Assembly: GCA_903870905.1 (NCBI GenBank)
Contig: CAIQEU010000078.1
Coordinates: 1-63,984, forward strand
Reading direction: 5' to 3'
Source of the DNA: an uncultured Actinomycetes bacterium
GTDB taxonomy: Bacteria; Actinomycetota; Acidimicrobiia; Acidimicrobiales; RAAP-2
Length of the DNA stretch: 63,984 nucleotides
Under the pieces are notes generated by a model. That model saw nothing but the letters and a program-made list of their open reading frames with translations, was not told where the DNA came from and made no database searches. Both the position numbers and the translations under genes were made by a program. The number at the start of each line of letters is the position of its first letter. The first letter of the stretch is position 1. Below are positions 26,204 to 35,512 of the stretch, piece after piece.

Positions 26204-28030
26204 ATGGAACGCCGCCAAGAAATCAGAAATATCGCCATCGTTGCCCACGTCGACCACGGCAAGACCACGCTCGTCGACAAGATGCTGTGGGAATCGGGGG
26301 CGTTCCGCGCCAACGCCGATATCGCCGACCGCGTCATGGACTCGGGGGACTTGGAGCGGGAGAAGGGCATCACCATTCTCGCCAAGAACACCGCGATCAC
26401 CTACCACGGCACCAAGATCAACGTCATCGACACCCCCGGCCACGCCGACTTCGGTGGCGAAGTGGAGCGCGGCCTCACCATGGTCGACGGCGTGCTCTTG
26501 CTCGTGGACGCCTCTGAAGGTCCGCTGCCCCAGACCCGGTTCGTGCTGCGCAAGGCCCTCCAGGCCCGCCTGCCCGTCGTCCTCGTGATCAACAAGGTCG
26601 ACCGTCCCGACGCTCGGATCGCTGAAGTGGTGAGCGAAGTTGAAGAACTCTTCTTGGACTTAGACGCCGACGAGCACCAGATCGACTTCCCCATCCTCTA
26701 CGCCTGTGCCCGTGACGGCTGGGCCGCCACCGAAGAAGGCGTGGTCGGCACTGACCTCACCCCACTCTTCGACGCCATCTTGGAGCACATCCCCGCTCCG
26801 GAGTATGAGCCGGGTCACGGCCTCCAGGCGCTCGTGTGCAACTTGGACGCTTCGGCCTACGTTGGCCGTCTCGCCATCTGCCGCGTCCACAACGGAACGC
26901 TGCGCAAGGGTGAGACCGTGGCGTGGTGTCGTCTCGATGGCACCATCGAGCGGGCCAAGGTCACCGAGCTCTTCGTCACCGATGCCTTAGAGCGCGTGGA
27001 CGTCACCGAGGTTGGACCCGGTGAGATTGTGGCGATTGCCGGTTTCCCCGAGATCACCATTGGGGAGACCTTGGCAGACCTCGAGAACCCAGTTCCCCTG
27101 CCCCCCATCACCGTGGACGAGCCCTCGCTCGGCATGACGATTGGTATCAATACCTCCCCGCTCGCCGGCCAAGACGGTACCAAGCTCACCGCACGTTTCT
27201 TGAGGGGTCGGCTCGACCAGGAGCTCATCGGCAACGTGTCCATTCGGGTGCTGCCGACTGAGCGTCCCGACACCTGGGAAGTCCAGGGTCGTGGAGAGCT
27301 CCAGCTCGCCGTTCTCGTCGAGACCATGCGTCGTGAAGGGTTCGAGCTCACCGTGGGCAAGCCACAGGTCGTCACCCGAGACATCGATGGCGTCAAGCAC
27401 GAGCCCATCGAGCGCGTCTCGGTCGACGTGCCCGAGGAGTACATGGGGGTCGTCACCCAGTTGCTGGCGCTGCGCAAGGGCACGATGCTGGAGATGGTCA
27501 ACCACGGCACCGGATGGGTTCGCCTCGACTACAAGGTTCCCGCCCGTGGCCTCGTCGGATTCCGCACCGAGTTCATGACCGAGACCCGTGGCACCGGCAT
27601 CTTGCACCACGTCTTCGATGGGTTCGCCCCGTGGATGGGTGAGATTCGCCTGCGTCGCAACGGATCGCTCGTGGCCGACCGCCGTGGGGTGACCACCAAC
27701 TTCGCCCTCACCGGCCTCCAAGACCGTGGCACCCTCTTCGTCGGACCCCAGACCGAGGTCTACGAAGGCATGGTCGTCGGTGAGAACGCCCGCTCGGAAG
27801 AGATGGACGTCAACCCGACCAAGGAGAAGCAGCTCACCAACATGCGTTCTGCTGCCGCGGACAACTTCGAACGCCTGACCCCAGCGACGCTCATGTCGCT
27901 CGAACAGGCGCTCGAGTTCATCGCCGATGATGAGTGCGTGGAAGCCACACCGAAGGTCGTGCGCCTCCGCAAGATCGTGCTCGACCAGAACACTCGTGGA
28001 CGGCTGCGCAAGAACATGAAGAACAGCTAG
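26204..28030 (+). CDS. typA: Ribosome-associated GTPase TypA/BipA
   Basis: A 608-residue translational GTPase. G1 is AHVDHGKT (residues 14-21), switch I is EREKGITI, G3 is DTPGHADF, and G4 is NKVDRP. EF-G-like domains follow, and the C-terminal TypA-specific domain contains [23 protein letters not shown]. TypA binds the 70S ribosome and supports growth under stress and cold and late 50S assembly. Length is standard. A short leader behind TAGCCT suggests leaderless or near-leaderless expression. It precedes tRNA-Ser, which has its own promoter. Confidence 0.96.
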   Translation: MERRQEIRNIAIVAHVDHGKTTLVDKMLWESGAFRANADIADRVMDSGDLEREKGITILAKNTAITYHGTKINVIDTPGHADFGGEVERGLTMVDGVLLLVDASEGPLPQTRFVLRKALQARLPVVLVINKVDRPDARIAEVVSEVEELFLDLDADEHQIDFPILYACARDGWAATEEGVVGTDLTPLFDAILEHIPAPEYEPGHGLQALVCNLDASAYVGRLAICRVHNGTLRKGETVAWCRLDGTIERAKVTELFVTDALERVDVTEVGPGEIVAIAGFPEITIGETLADLENPVPLPPITVDEPSLGMTIGINTSPLAGQDGTKLTARFLRGRLDQELIGNVSIRVLPTERPDTWEVQGRGELQLAVLVETMRREGFELTVGKPQVVTRDIDGVKHEPIERVSVDVPEEYMGVVTQLLALRKGTMLEMVNHGTGWVRLDYKVPARGLVGFRTEFMTETRGTGILHHVFDGFAPWMGEIRLRRNGSLVADRRGVTTNFALTGLQDRGTLFVGPQTEVYEGMVVGENARSEEMDVNPTKEKQLTNMRSAAADNFERLTPATLMSLEQALEFIADDECVEATPKVVRLRKIVLDQNTRGRLRKNMKNS

Positions 28031-28053
28031 CAGAGCGCAGATCGCTCGCCGAG

Positions 28054-28059
28054 TAGGGT
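28054..28059 (+). promoter_or_regulatory. -10 box TAGGGT directly before tRNA-Ser
   Basis: TAGGGT ends 7 nt before the first base of the mature tRNA, so transcription is predicted to begin at or next to position +1 of the tRNA. Confidence 0.55.
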
Positions 28060-28066
28060 TGTACTC

Positions 28067-28156
28067 GGAACGGTGGCAGAGCGGACGAATGCGACAGTCT
28101 TGAAAACTGTTGGGGGTTCACGCCTCCCGAGGGTTCGAATCCCTCCCGTTCCGCCA
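28067..28156 (+). tRNA. tRNA-Ser (anticodon TGA)
   Basis: A complete class II tRNA with a long variable arm. Acceptor GGAACGG (28067-28073) pairs with CCGTTCC (28146-28152), followed by discriminator G and an encoded CCA. The anticodon stem ACAGT/ACTGT encloses the loop CTTGAAA with anticodon TGA at 28101-28103. The T arm contains GGTTCGAATCC. It reads UCA and UCG serine codons. Confidence 0.97.
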
Positions 28157-28218
28157 AGTTGCCTCGTCGTCGCGGGGTTCTTCCACGCCTCGGCGTGACG
28201 AAACCTGCCGTGTGCTGC

Positions 28219-28725
28219 CTACGCAGAGGGTCGTTGACTGCTCCGCTTGCGGCGCAGGCCGAAGACCACGATGGCGATGCCCACGACGAGCGCTGCGACG
28301 CCCCCGACCGTCTCTCCCGAAACCGTGGCATTTGGACCTCTGACGGCGGCGACTGTCCACACCGACGTCCCTGGGTGGGCGGGATCGACGAGCGCGGCGA
28401 TCATCGACCCATCTGGCGACGGGTCGAGGACTCCAGAGAGCGATTCACGGTAGATCACGCCGTTGAACGTGAAGGAGCCACGGCAGGTGAGGCCGCCCTT
28501 CAACCCCGCGTCACAGGTGGCGAGGTGGTAGGTGACCGCAACACCGTGAGCAGCGAGATCACTCCGTTCACCGTCAATGGAGAGTCCCCACGCCAGCAGT
28601 GCTCCCCCGATGACGGGGACGACGAGGCCGACTATCACGAAGAATCGCGGTGACGTTGGGGCTGCAGTCCTCGGTGCTTGACCACTCGCCGAGGGGGGAG
28701 GCGGTGGAGGCGGAGCTTGCGTCAT
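28219..28725 (-). CDS. Hypothetical two-helix membrane protein with Pro-rich N-terminus
   Basis: A 168-residue protein. The N-terminus is a short cytoplasmic Pro-rich stretch (APPPPPPPSASG). A membrane helix covers about residues 28-48 and a second one 137-158, ending in a basic tail (FGLRRKRSSQR). Between them lies an extracytoplasmic domain of about 85 residues with two Cys (ATCDAGLKGGLTCRGSF) that could form a disulfide. The domain resembles DUF3592-type folds in layout (FNGVIYRESLSG), but I cannot assign it. It stands alone, pointing toward tRNA-Ser. Confidence 0.65.
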   Translation of the reverse strand: MTQAPPPPPPPSASGQAPRTAAPTSPRFFVIVGLVVPVIGGALLAWGLSIDGERSDLAAHGVAVTYHLATCDAGLKGGLTCRGSFTFNGVIYRESLSGVLDPSPDGSMIAALVDPAHPGTSVWTVAAVRGPNATVSGETVGGVAALVVGIAIVVFGLRRKRSSQRPSA

Positions 28726-28801
28726 GCGTCGCTGCTTTGCAGGTGGCCATGAACCATGGAGCCCATGCGACCAACGTCCGAGATTCTCCTCACATACACG
28801 C

Positions 28802-28854
28802 TATTCATTGGAAAAGTGTGTAAATTTACACATTATTCGTGGGAAAAGTGTGTA
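28802..28854 (+). repeat. Two 21-bp direct repeats in an AT-rich promoter region
   Basis: The copies at 28802-28822 and 28834-28854 match at 19 of 21 positions and are 32 bp apart (about three helical turns). They share the core GGAAAAGTGTGTA and lie in the most AT-rich stretch of this area, directly upstream of the DUF4143 ATPase gene. A -10-like TATCCT (28853-28858) overlaps the second copy. They look like operator half-sites. Confidence 0.65.
28817..28832 (+). promoter_or_regulatory. 16-bp perfect palindrome, candidate operator
   Basis: TGTGTAAATTTACACA is a perfect palindrome between and partly within the two direct repeats. Its position above the -10-like box suits a repressor site that controls the ATPase gene. 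Confidence 0.55.
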
Positions 28855-28872
28855 TCCTGCTAGAGTTCAGGT

Positions 28873-30192
28873 ATGGATCGCAGGGCGCTCACCACACTGC
28901 TCGAATGGAAATCCGACCCGAATCGCAAACCACTCGTCGTGCGCGGTGCGCGCCAGGTTGGCAAGACGTGGCTCCTCAAGGAGTTCGGACACCGCGCATT
29001 CGACACGACGGTCTACGTCAACTGCGAACGGGAAGCCTCGGTCCGCTCAATCTTCGACGGAGACCTCGATCCCTCTCGGATCCTCCGGGCCCTGTCGATT
29101 GCCACTCGGACCACCATCACCCAAGCATCGACGCTGATCGTCATCGACGAAGTCCAAGATGCTCCTCGAGCCCTCACGGCGCTCAAGTACTTCGCCGAAG
29201 AGCAGCCAGATCTCCACATCGCCGTTGCGGGGTCGCTCCTCGGCGTGGCGCTCCGGTCTGACCAATCCTTCCCCGTCGGCAAGGTCGACTTCCTCGATCT
29301 CCAGCCGCTCGACTTCAGCGAGTTCCTCCGTGGCATTGGTGAAGAGCACCTCGATGCTGCGCTGTCCTCATTGGACTGGAGCCTGATCGCGCCATTCGCG
29401 GAGCGGCTCACCGAACTCCTCCGCCAGTACCTCTTCATCGGTGGAATGCCCGAAGCCGTCCACCGCTTCAGCGTCGGTGCTTCGCTCTCCGAGGTTCGGT
29501 CCATCCAGCGATCCATCATCACTGGATACGTCCAGGACTTCGCCAAGTACGCCAACGCGACCACCAGCCGCCGCATTGCCGAGGTGTGGGCCAGCATTCC
29601 CGGGCAACTGGCCAAAGAGAATGCCCGCTTCATCTTGGGCAACGTCCGCCAGGGGGCACGTGCTCGGGAATTCGATTCGGCAATCCAGTGGCTCAGCGAC
29701 GCAGGCCTCATCCACAAGGTGAGTCGCTTCACGAAACCAGGACATCCCGTCCGCTCCTACGAAGACCCATCGATCTTCAAGCTCTACCTCCTCGACGTCG
29801 GACTCCTCGGTGCCATGGCCGATCTCGATGCCTCGGTCGTCGTCCACGGCACGGGAATCTTCGAAGAATTCAAAGGGGCGCTCACCGAGCAGTACGTGCT
29901 CCAGCAGATCCTCGCCACTCGCACCACACTCCCGATGTACTGGAAGCCAGCCTCGGGGTCAGCGGAGGTCGACTTCGCGATCGAAGCGCACGGCGCGCTC
30001 ATCCCCATTGAAGTTAAGGCAGCGGCGAACCTCAAGTCCAAGAGCCTCCAGAGCTACGTCAACCAGTTCCAGCCCGAAGCAGCCTGGCGGTTCTCCCTCG
30101 CCGACTACCGCGAGCAATCAGCGCTGACCAATATCCCGCTGTATGGGATCGTTGCATTCCTCACTGGCGCGGTTACGCCCAGAGGTCATTGA
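28873..30192 (+). CDS. ATP-binding protein of the AAA_14/DUF4143 family
   Basis: A 439-residue protein. Walker A is RGARQVGKTWLL (about residues 24-34), Walker B is LIVIDEVQD, and sensor-like AVAGSLLG follows. The C-terminal DUF4143 domain holds the restriction-endonuclease-like core SAEVDFAIEAHGALIPIEVKA. Such STAND-like ATPases are widespread, scattered and often mobile; their cellular role is unclear. The E-V-D and E-V-K residues of the nuclease-like core are intact, so DNA binding or cutting is possible. The AT-rich, palindrome-bearing promoter unlike the rest of the window suggests acquisition by transfer. ATG lies 14 nt after TATCCT. Confidence 0.85.
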   Translation: MDRRALTTLLEWKSDPNRKPLVVRGARQVGKTWLLKEFGHRAFDTTVYVNCEREASVRSIFDGDLDPSRILRALSIATRTTITQASTLIVIDEVQDAPRALTALKYFAEEQPDLHIAVAGSLLGVALRSDQSFPVGKVDFLDLQPLDFSEFLRGIGEEHLDAALSSLDWSLIAPFAERLTELLRQYLFIGGMPEAVHRFSVGASLSEVRSIQRSIITGYVQDFAKYANATTSRRIAEVWASIPGQLAKENARFILGNVRQGARAREFDSAIQWLSDAGLIHKVSRFTKPGHPVRSYEDPSIFKLYLLDVGLLGAMADLDASVVVHGTGIFEEFKGALTEQYVLQQILATRTTLPMYWKPASGSAEVDFAIEAHGALIPIEVKAAANLKSKSLQSYVNQFQPEAAWRFSLADYREQSALTNIPLYGIVAFLTGAVTPRGH

Positions 30193-30241
30193 ACGAGGAA
30201 ATTCCTCGAGTGGCTCCTTGAGGGCACCCCTCGCCTGTTCC

Positions 30242-31351
30242 TCAACCAGCAGATGCCAACGCTCGGGCGTCGAGTTCACGCCGTCGATGCTTCGCCCATC
30301 CTGGGCCCTTCAGCAAGAAGCCCAGTCGATCCGACCACGACCGCGCCATGGAGAGGTCACCGAGCATGGTGCGGTACTCGTGAGTGGCGATCACCCACGG
30401 GGAGAACGAGGAGATGTTCTCGGTGAGGCCGTAGGTGGGCGGCTCCTCCTCTTCGGTGAACGTCCCGAAGATTCGGTCCCAGGTGATCAAGATTCCGCCG
30501 TGGTTGCGGTCGATGTACTGCGGGTTCACGCCGTGGTGCACCCGGTGCGCAGCAGGTGAGTTGAGCACTGTTTCAGCTCGCCCGAGGCGGTCAATGGCTT
30601 CGGTGTGGATCCAGTACTGGTAGATGAGGTTGATCCCTCGAGAGGCCAACACCAGCTCGGGTGAGACGCCGAGGAGGCAGAGTGCGGAGTAGGGGATGAA
30701 GACCCCGAAGGTGTCCGAGACGGTCTGGCGGAGCGCGGTCGAGAGGTTGTAGTGCTCACTCGAGTGGTGCACGACGTGCACTGACCACAAGAACCGGCGC
30801 TGGTGCATCGACCGGTGGTTCCAGTAGTAGATGAAGTCCCACCCGAGCAGCGCAACGGCCCACGCCAAGGGGCCAGAACCCAAGGTGAACAGCCGACGTC
30901 GCCACAGCCGGTCGATGGAGGTGAGTGCCGCCCATCCCGTTGCCACCGATACGAGCCCTGCGCTCGTCGCCGCAGTTCCCGCAACCGAAGCAATGCGCTC
31001 GGCTGCCGGCGAGGGGTCGTCCCCACGACGACGCTTCGTGGCGCTCACCCGATCGGCGAGTGTGGCCGCTGCGGCAGCTACAGCGGTGGCGCCGATGACG
31101 TGGGTGGCGTAGCGGCCGCGTCCCGGGGTGATGGGCCGCAGCAGTCGTGGCAGCACCAGTGGGGCGATGGTCGACAACGTGCCCATCGTCAGACTCGCCG
31201 CGGTGTCTCGGCGTTCGTAGGTTCCCCCCGACGTGCCGTTCGTGGCTGCCTTCTTCTTGTTGTGGCGGTACTCGATCGCCATGGAGAGGAAGAACAGCGG
31301 GATCGCCCAGGTGACGGGATCCTTCTTCCCTCCTCGACCAGCCCCGGCCAC
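30242..31351 (-). CDS. Sterol desaturase/fatty acid hydroxylase family protein
   Basis: A 369-residue membrane protein with the di-iron histidine clusters of the fatty acid hydroxylase superfamily: HRSMH and HVVHH in the stretch starting YYWNHRSMHQRRF, then HRVHHG near residue 270. These enzymes hydroxylate or desaturate lipids with O2 using two irons at the membrane face. GTG at 31351 begins 2 nt after the pheA stop and has GGAGA 8 nt upstream; the longer frame start would overlap pheA. The N-terminus before the first helix is short and basic. Lipid substrate unknown. Confidence 0.85.
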   Translation of the reverse strand: MAGAGRGGKKDPVTWAIPLFFLSMAIEYRHNKKKAATNGTSGGTYERRDTAASLTMGTLSTIAPLVLPRLLRPITPGRGRYATHVIGATAVAAAAATLADRVSATKRRRGDDPSPAAERIASVAGTAATSAGLVSVATGWAALTSIDRLWRRRLFTLGSGPLAWAVALLGWDFIYYWNHRSMHQRRFLWSVHVVHHSSEHYNLSTALRQTVSDTFGVFIPYSALCLLGVSPELVLASRGINLIYQYWIHTEAIDRLGRAETVLNSPAAHRVHHGVNPQYIDRNHGGILITWDRIFGTFTEEEEPPTYGLTENISSFSPWVIATHEYRTMLGDLSMARSWSDRLGFLLKGPGWAKHRRRELDARALASAG

Positions 31352-31353
31352 GG

Positions 31354-32295
31354 TCAGATCTCCAGGCGTTCTGCGAGCAGGCCGTCGACCCACTGGCGGG
31401 CGTCGCTGCGGGCTGCGGACGCTTCTGCCCGTGACGACGCGGCAGCGAGACCAGCGACGGGGTAGGACCCGAGAAACTTCACCCGGGCAACGGTGGCCGC
31501 CAGATCGGCAAGGCAGTCAGCGATCACCGGGTCGGCGAGGTGGCCGTCGAACTCCACGATGAAGCAGTACTCGCCCAAGCCTTGCTTGGTCGGGCGAGAC
31601 TCGAGTTTGGTCAAGTTAATCCCCCGAGCGGCGAACTGCCCCAAGATGCCATAGAGCGAACCGGGGCGATCGGCGTCTTGGAAACAGACGATCGCGGTCC
31701 GGTCGTGTCCAGTCGGTGCGGGCACACCGTTTCGGGCCACGAGGACGAAGCGCGTCTGGTTGTCGGGGTGGTCCTCAATGGCCTCGGCCACGGTGATGAG
31801 ACCGTAGGTCTCCCCGGCCAACTTCGATGCGATGACCGCAGTGGACGAGACGTACTCTGCTTCTTCACTCACGAAACGAGCGGCATCGGCGGTTGATTCG
31901 GCCGGCACCGTCATCACGCCGGGCAGGTTGGCGGCGAGGAATGCCCGACACTGCGCGAGCGCATGAGGGAACGACATCACCGTATCGATGCTCTCCAAGG
32001 TCTGACCAGGGGCCGCCAAGAGGTGGAGGTGGATGTCCAAGATGACCTCTCGGACGATTCGGAGGTCGTGGTCGAAGAGCAAGCCATCGAGCGTCACGTT
32101 GACCGTGCCCTCAATGGCGTTCTCGAGGGGAACGAACCCGAAGTCGCAGGCACCACTCGCAACAGTGGCGAGGACATCAGAGATCGAGCCCACCGGCGTG
32201 TGCGTGAAGGCGGCCAGGTCCTCTTGGGTGCGCAGCGCTTCTTCGGTGAAGGTTGACGCGGGACCGAAGTAGCAGATGGTGCGCAGCGTCGTCAT
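31354..32295 (-). CDS. pheA: Prephenate dehydratase
   Basis: A 313-residue cytosolic enzyme of phenylalanine biosynthesis that turns prephenate into phenylpyruvate. The N-terminal catalytic domain opens YFGPASTFTEEAL and has VPLENAIEGTVNVTLD. The regulatory ACT domain starts near residue 197 and contains DRPGSLYGILGQFAARGINLTKLESRP, the Phe-binding motif (GALxxxL/ESRP type). No chorismate mutase domain is present. ATG at 32295 stands 6 nt after TACGAT, a leaderless arrangement. The sterol desaturase-like gene follows in the same operon. Confidence 0.95.
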   Translation of the reverse strand: MTTLRTICYFGPASTFTEEALRTQEDLAAFTHTPVGSISDVLATVASGACDFGFVPLENAIEGTVNVTLDGLLFDHDLRIVREVILDIHLHLLAAPGQTLESIDTVMSFPHALAQCRAFLAANLPGVMTVPAESTADAARFVSEEAEYVSSTAVIASKLAGETYGLITVAEAIEDHPDNQTRFVLVARNGVPAPTGHDRTAIVCFQDADRPGSLYGILGQFAARGINLTKLESRPTKQGLGEYCFIVEFDGHLADPVIADCLADLAATVARVKFLGSYPVAGLAAASSRAEASAARSDARQWVDGLLAERLEI

Positions 32296-32301
32296 TTCCC
32301 C

Positions 32302-32307
32302 ATCGTA
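32302..32307 (-). promoter_or_regulatory. Leaderless-type -10 box TACGAT
   Basis: TACGAT on the minus strand, 6 nt before the pheA ATG; no ribosome site lies between. Confidence 0.55.
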
Positions 32308-32350
32308 GTGAGGTTGGGTTGGGTCACAGAGGTGGACCACCCTGAGAACC

Positions 32351-33106
32351 TCAGGGCGCTGCAGCTAAGCCGAGCGCCGAGATGAGGAAGTCCGCCGATG
32401 CCCGGAACGTGCGCGTCGGCACGTCACCATGGGCTCCAAGGTTCGCGACGAGGTGCTTGTCGTCACTGCCAATTGCCTCGAAGAGCTTGAAGGCCAAATG
32501 GCGATCGAAGAGCTGATCATCCCACTGGACGAGGAACTCAATCGGACAGGTGAGTGCTGCGGCATCTCGTTCCAAGCGATGCTTGGTTGGCCCCGTGAGC
32601 CCCATGAGTCCAAGGACCGCCGCTCCAATCCGTGGCTCAGCGGCTACGAAGGGGAGTCCAAGGATTGTTCCCATGGAGACTCCCCAGTAGCCAACGGGAA
32701 GTTCTGGGTCACCGAGGACACCGAGGATGTGGTCGAGGACTCCTCGCCAATCAGCCACTGCTTCATCGGTCAGGTGGTGGTCATTGGCCCAACGTTGACT
32801 GAACTCCAAGAACGGGACGACGCCCGTGACGGCGCCATCTTCTCGGCGATCACCGTGCACGGGGCCGTCAATGGCGCACACTGCCACCTGGGCTCGGCGG
32901 ACAAGGCCTCGGGCGAGGGCGACGACGTACCCTTCAGTCTTCGTCCCTGATGCGCCGTGTCCAATGAGGATGAGGCCTCGGGCTGGACCGTCGGTCGGCG
33001 TCCACAGGACCGTCGGCACCGATCGATCCTCGACCTCCACCGAGAAGGACGAGGTCGTGAGCCAGGTTGGCTCGAAGGCTTGGCCGTGTGGAGAGGGCTC
33101 GTGCAT
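32351..33106 (-). CDS. Alpha/beta hydrolase
   Basis: A 251-residue cytosolic protein with the alpha/beta hydrolase layout. After strand GLILIGHGASGT comes the nucleophile elbow GVSMG (about Ser142), the acid in WDDQLFDRH, and the catalytic His in LGAHGDV. It resembles dienelactone hydrolase-like and acyl-peptide-type esterases; substrate is unknown. ATG at 33106 follows TACGCT by 6 nt, so the longer frame start is rejected. It is divergent from the decarboxylase gene. Confidence 0.82.
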   Translation of the reverse strand: MHEPSPHGQAFEPTWLTTSSFSVEVEDRSVPTVLWTPTDGPARGLILIGHGASGTKTEGYVVALARGLVRRAQVAVCAIDGPVHGDRREDGAVTGVVPFLEFSQRWANDHHLTDEAVADWRGVLDHILGVLGDPELPVGYWGVSMGTILGLPFVAAEPRIGAAVLGLMGLTGPTKHRLERDAAALTCPIEFLVQWDDQLFDRHLAFKLFEAIGSDDKHLVANLGAHGDVPTRTFRASADFLISALGLAAAP

Positions 33107-33112
33107 GGCCGT

Positions 33113-33118
33113 AGCGTA
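33113..33118 (-). promoter_or_regulatory. Leaderless-type -10 box TACGCT
   Basis: TACGCT on the minus strand, 6 nt before the hydrolase ATG, in the 49-bp region shared with the divergent decarboxylase unit. Confidence 0.55.
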
Positions 33119-33155
33119 GTGAGTGGAAGGCTGCCGACGAGAGAGGACGAGCGAC

Positions 33156-34511
33156 GTGACTCGCGACATGTTCAGCTTCGATGACAACCTCGCCGCACCG
33201 ATCCTTGAGTACTGCCGCAACCGACTCCAACTCCAGCCGGTCGAACTCGACTTCGGTGGCACGAGCGTGGACTTCGCCCAGGCCCTCGAGGGACTGTTGA
33301 CTGCTCACGGCAACGACCCAACTGCGGTCATGGAACTCTTCACCAACGTCCTCGCCCCTCGGGTGATCTCGGCAGATTCTGAACGCTTCTTGGCCTTCAT
33401 CCCCGCAGCCCCCACCAAGGCCGCGCTCCTCATGGACATGGTGGTCTCGGCGTCGTCACTCCATGCAGCGAGTTGGCTCGAGTCTGCCGGCGCAGTCGCC
33501 GCCGAGAACCAGGTTTTGGAACTCCTCGCGCGGTTGGCCGGCCTCCCCGACGGTGCAGGTGGCACCTTCGTTGGTGGAGGTTCCATTGGGAATCTCTCGG
33601 CCCTCGTCGTCGCTCGAGATGTCGGGGCGCACCGCGTCGGGGGCGACGGATCGCTCAAGATCGCCCTCTCCGGCGACGCACACTCCTCCATTGCCAGCGC
33701 GCTCAGGATCATCGGCGTCGAACCGCTGTACGTGCCCGCTGTTGACCATCGCTTGACGGCCGAGGCACTCGCCGCAGCGATTGCCAATGACCCACACCCA
33801 GACCGGGTCATCGGTGTGGCCGCAACCGCCGGGACGACTAACGCCGGCATTATCGACGACTTGGCCGGCATCGGGGCGTATGCCACAGCGAACGACTTGT
33901 GGTTCCACGTTGATGGCGCCTATGGGCTCGCCGGGCTGTTCTCCCCCACCATTCGCTCCGCCTACGACGGGATTGAACTCGCCGACTCCTTCATTGTCGA
34001 CCCCCACAAGTGGCTCTTCGCCCCCTTCGACAGCTGCGCCCTTCTCTATCGCCAGCCCCACCTCGCTCGATCGGTGCATACCCAGCACGCCAGCTACTTG
34101 GACATCCTCCACGACGACCGCAACGTCGAGTGGAACCCGTCGGACTACGCCATCCAACTCTCGCGGCGACCGAAGGGATTGCCCATCTGGTTCTCCCTCG
34201 CGGTCCACGGAACCGCCGCTTACGGCGCGGCCGTCGACGCCGCACTCGAGATCGCCCACCGAGCAGCGCAGATGATCGAGGCCGCACCCCACGTCGAACT
34301 GGTCCGGGAGCCGGGCCTGTCCGTGGTGCTCTTCCGGCGCCTCGGGTGGGGACCTGATGACTACGCCCGATGGTCTGAGCAACTGGTGCGCGATCAGATT
34401 GCCTTCGTCACCCCAACGGGTTGGGAGGGCGAGACCTGTGCCCGCTTCGCGTTCCTCAACCCCCACACGAGCGAAGCCATCGTGGCCGAGATCTTGGCGA
34501 CCATGGCATGA
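33156..34511 (+). CDS. PLP-dependent decarboxylase (group II, aromatic/acidic amino acid decarboxylase type)
   Basis: A 451-residue fold-type I enzyme. FVGGGSIGNLSAL contacts the PLP phosphate, HVDGAYG supplies the Asp for the pyridine nitrogen, and DPHKWLF holds the Lys that forms the Schiff base. This matches group II decarboxylases (DOPA, glutamate, 2,4-diaminobutyrate). GTG at 33156 follows GAGAGG by 9 nt; ATG at 33168 is the alternative. Its stop overlaps the aguA start (ATGA), and aguB overlaps aguA. The neighbours use agmatine, so arginine decarboxylation to agmatine is the inferred role, although known arginine decarboxylases belong to other families. Confidence 0.85.
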   Translation: MTRDMFSFDDNLAAPILEYCRNRLQLQPVELDFGGTSVDFAQALEGLLTAHGNDPTAVMELFTNVLAPRVISADSERFLAFIPAAPTKAALLMDMVVSASSLHAASWLESAGAVAAENQVLELLARLAGLPDGAGGTFVGGGSIGNLSALVVARDVGAHRVGGDGSLKIALSGDAHSSIASALRIIGVEPLYVPAVDHRLTAEALAAAIANDPHPDRVIGVAATAGTTNAGIIDDLAGIGAYATANDLWFHVDGAYGLAGLFSPTIRSAYDGIELADSFIVDPHKWLFAPFDSCALLYRQPHLARSVHTQHASYLDILHDDRNVEWNPSDYAIQLSRRPKGLPIWFSLAVHGTAAYGAAVDAALEIAHRAAQMIEAAPHVELVREPGLSVVLFRRLGWGPDDYARWSEQLVRDQIAFVTPTGWEGETCARFAFLNPHTSEAIVAEILATMA

Positions 34512-35512
34512 GGCAGATGCCACCAGAGTGGGGACCGCACGCCCGCACGTGGATGTGCTTCCCCCGCTCCACCTACGACGCCCCGATCCCGCTCGACCAA
34601 GCTCGATCGGCCTGGGGGGCAGTTGCCCTCGCCACTGCTCTGTTTGAACCCGTGACCATGGTCGTCGATCCCCGAGATGTGGCCGACGCCCAGTCGCTGT
34701 TCGGGAGCTCGGTGACCCTGCTCGAACAGCCACTCGACGATGCCTGGGCACGAGACATCGGGCCGACTTTCGTGATCGACGATGGCGCACTGGTCGCGGT
34801 CGACTGGACCTTCAATGGATGGGGGGCCCAATGGTGGGCCGCCTACAACCACGACCGTGCCGTCGGCGCCGCCATTGGTCGATCGGCCAACGCCCACGTC
34901 GTGCCCATCGACCTCGTGAACGAGGGCGGTGGCATCGAGACCAACGGCGACGGGCTCATTGTGCTCACCGAGACCGTCCAGCTCGACCCAGGTCGAAACC
35001 CCGGCTGGGATCGCGCCCAGGTCGAAGCGACGATTCACGATGCCCTCGGCACCACCCGAGCGGTGTGGCTGCCCACTGGACTCGCTGGTGACTACGGCGA
35101 CTACTCGACGCGTGGGCACGTGGATCTGGTGGTCAAGTTCATCGATTCTGCGACCGCCCTCGTGCACGACCAGCGCAACCCCGAGCACCCCGACGCCTCG
35201 ATCTTCGCCACCGTCGCCCCGCTCCTCGAGGCCGCCGGGATCACGGCAATTCCACTCGTCGGCCCGAGCCGACTCGAGGTCGATGGCCGGATCTGCGACT
35301 GGAGCTACGTCAACTGCTACCCCGTCAACGGCGGCCTCATCGTCGGCACCTACGACGACCCCGCCGACGACGCAGCACTGGCCACCTTGGCCGACGCGTT
35401 TCCCGGTCGAACCGTGACCCCGGTCGATGCTCGAACCCTCTTCGCCTTGGGCGGAGGGGTGCACTGCATCACCCAACAAGAACCCCTCGTGGAGGCACCA
35501 TGCGCACCGTGA
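34508..35512 (+). CDS. aguA: Agmatine deiminase
   Basis: A 334-residue member of the guanidino-group hydrolase family. It starts PPEWGPHARTWMCFP, as agmatine deiminases do. It has DDAWARDIGPTF, VNEGGGIETNGDG and GDYGDYSTRGHVDLV with the catalytic His. The nucleophile Cys is in GGGVHCITQQEP close to the C-terminus. It converts agmatine to N-carbamoylputrescine and ammonia. ATG at 34508 overlaps the decarboxylase stop. The next gene acts on its product, so substrate assignment is well supported by both sequence and context. Confidence 0.92.
   Translation: MRQMPPEWGPHARTWMCFPRSTYDAPIPLDQARSAWGAVALATALFEPVTMVVDPRDVADAQSLFGSSVTLLEQPLDDAWARDIGPTFVIDDGALVAVDWTFNGWGAQWWAAYNHDRAVGAAIGRSANAHVVPIDLVNEGGGIETNGDGLIVLTETVQLDPGRNPGWDRAQVEATIHDALGTTRAVWLPTGLAGDYGDYSTRGHVDLVVKFIDSATALVHDQRNPEHPDASIFATVAPLLEAAGITAIPLVGPSRLEVDGRICDWSYVNCYPVNGGLIVGTYDDPADDAALATLADAFPGRTVTPVDARTLFALGGGVHCITQQEPLVEAPCAP

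Noticed and set aside
28157-28218. Attachment site or integrated element next to tRNA-Ser
   Set aside because: No repeat of the tRNA 3' end was found downstream, and no integrase or phage gene is present, although the DUF4143 ATPase nearby looks acquired.
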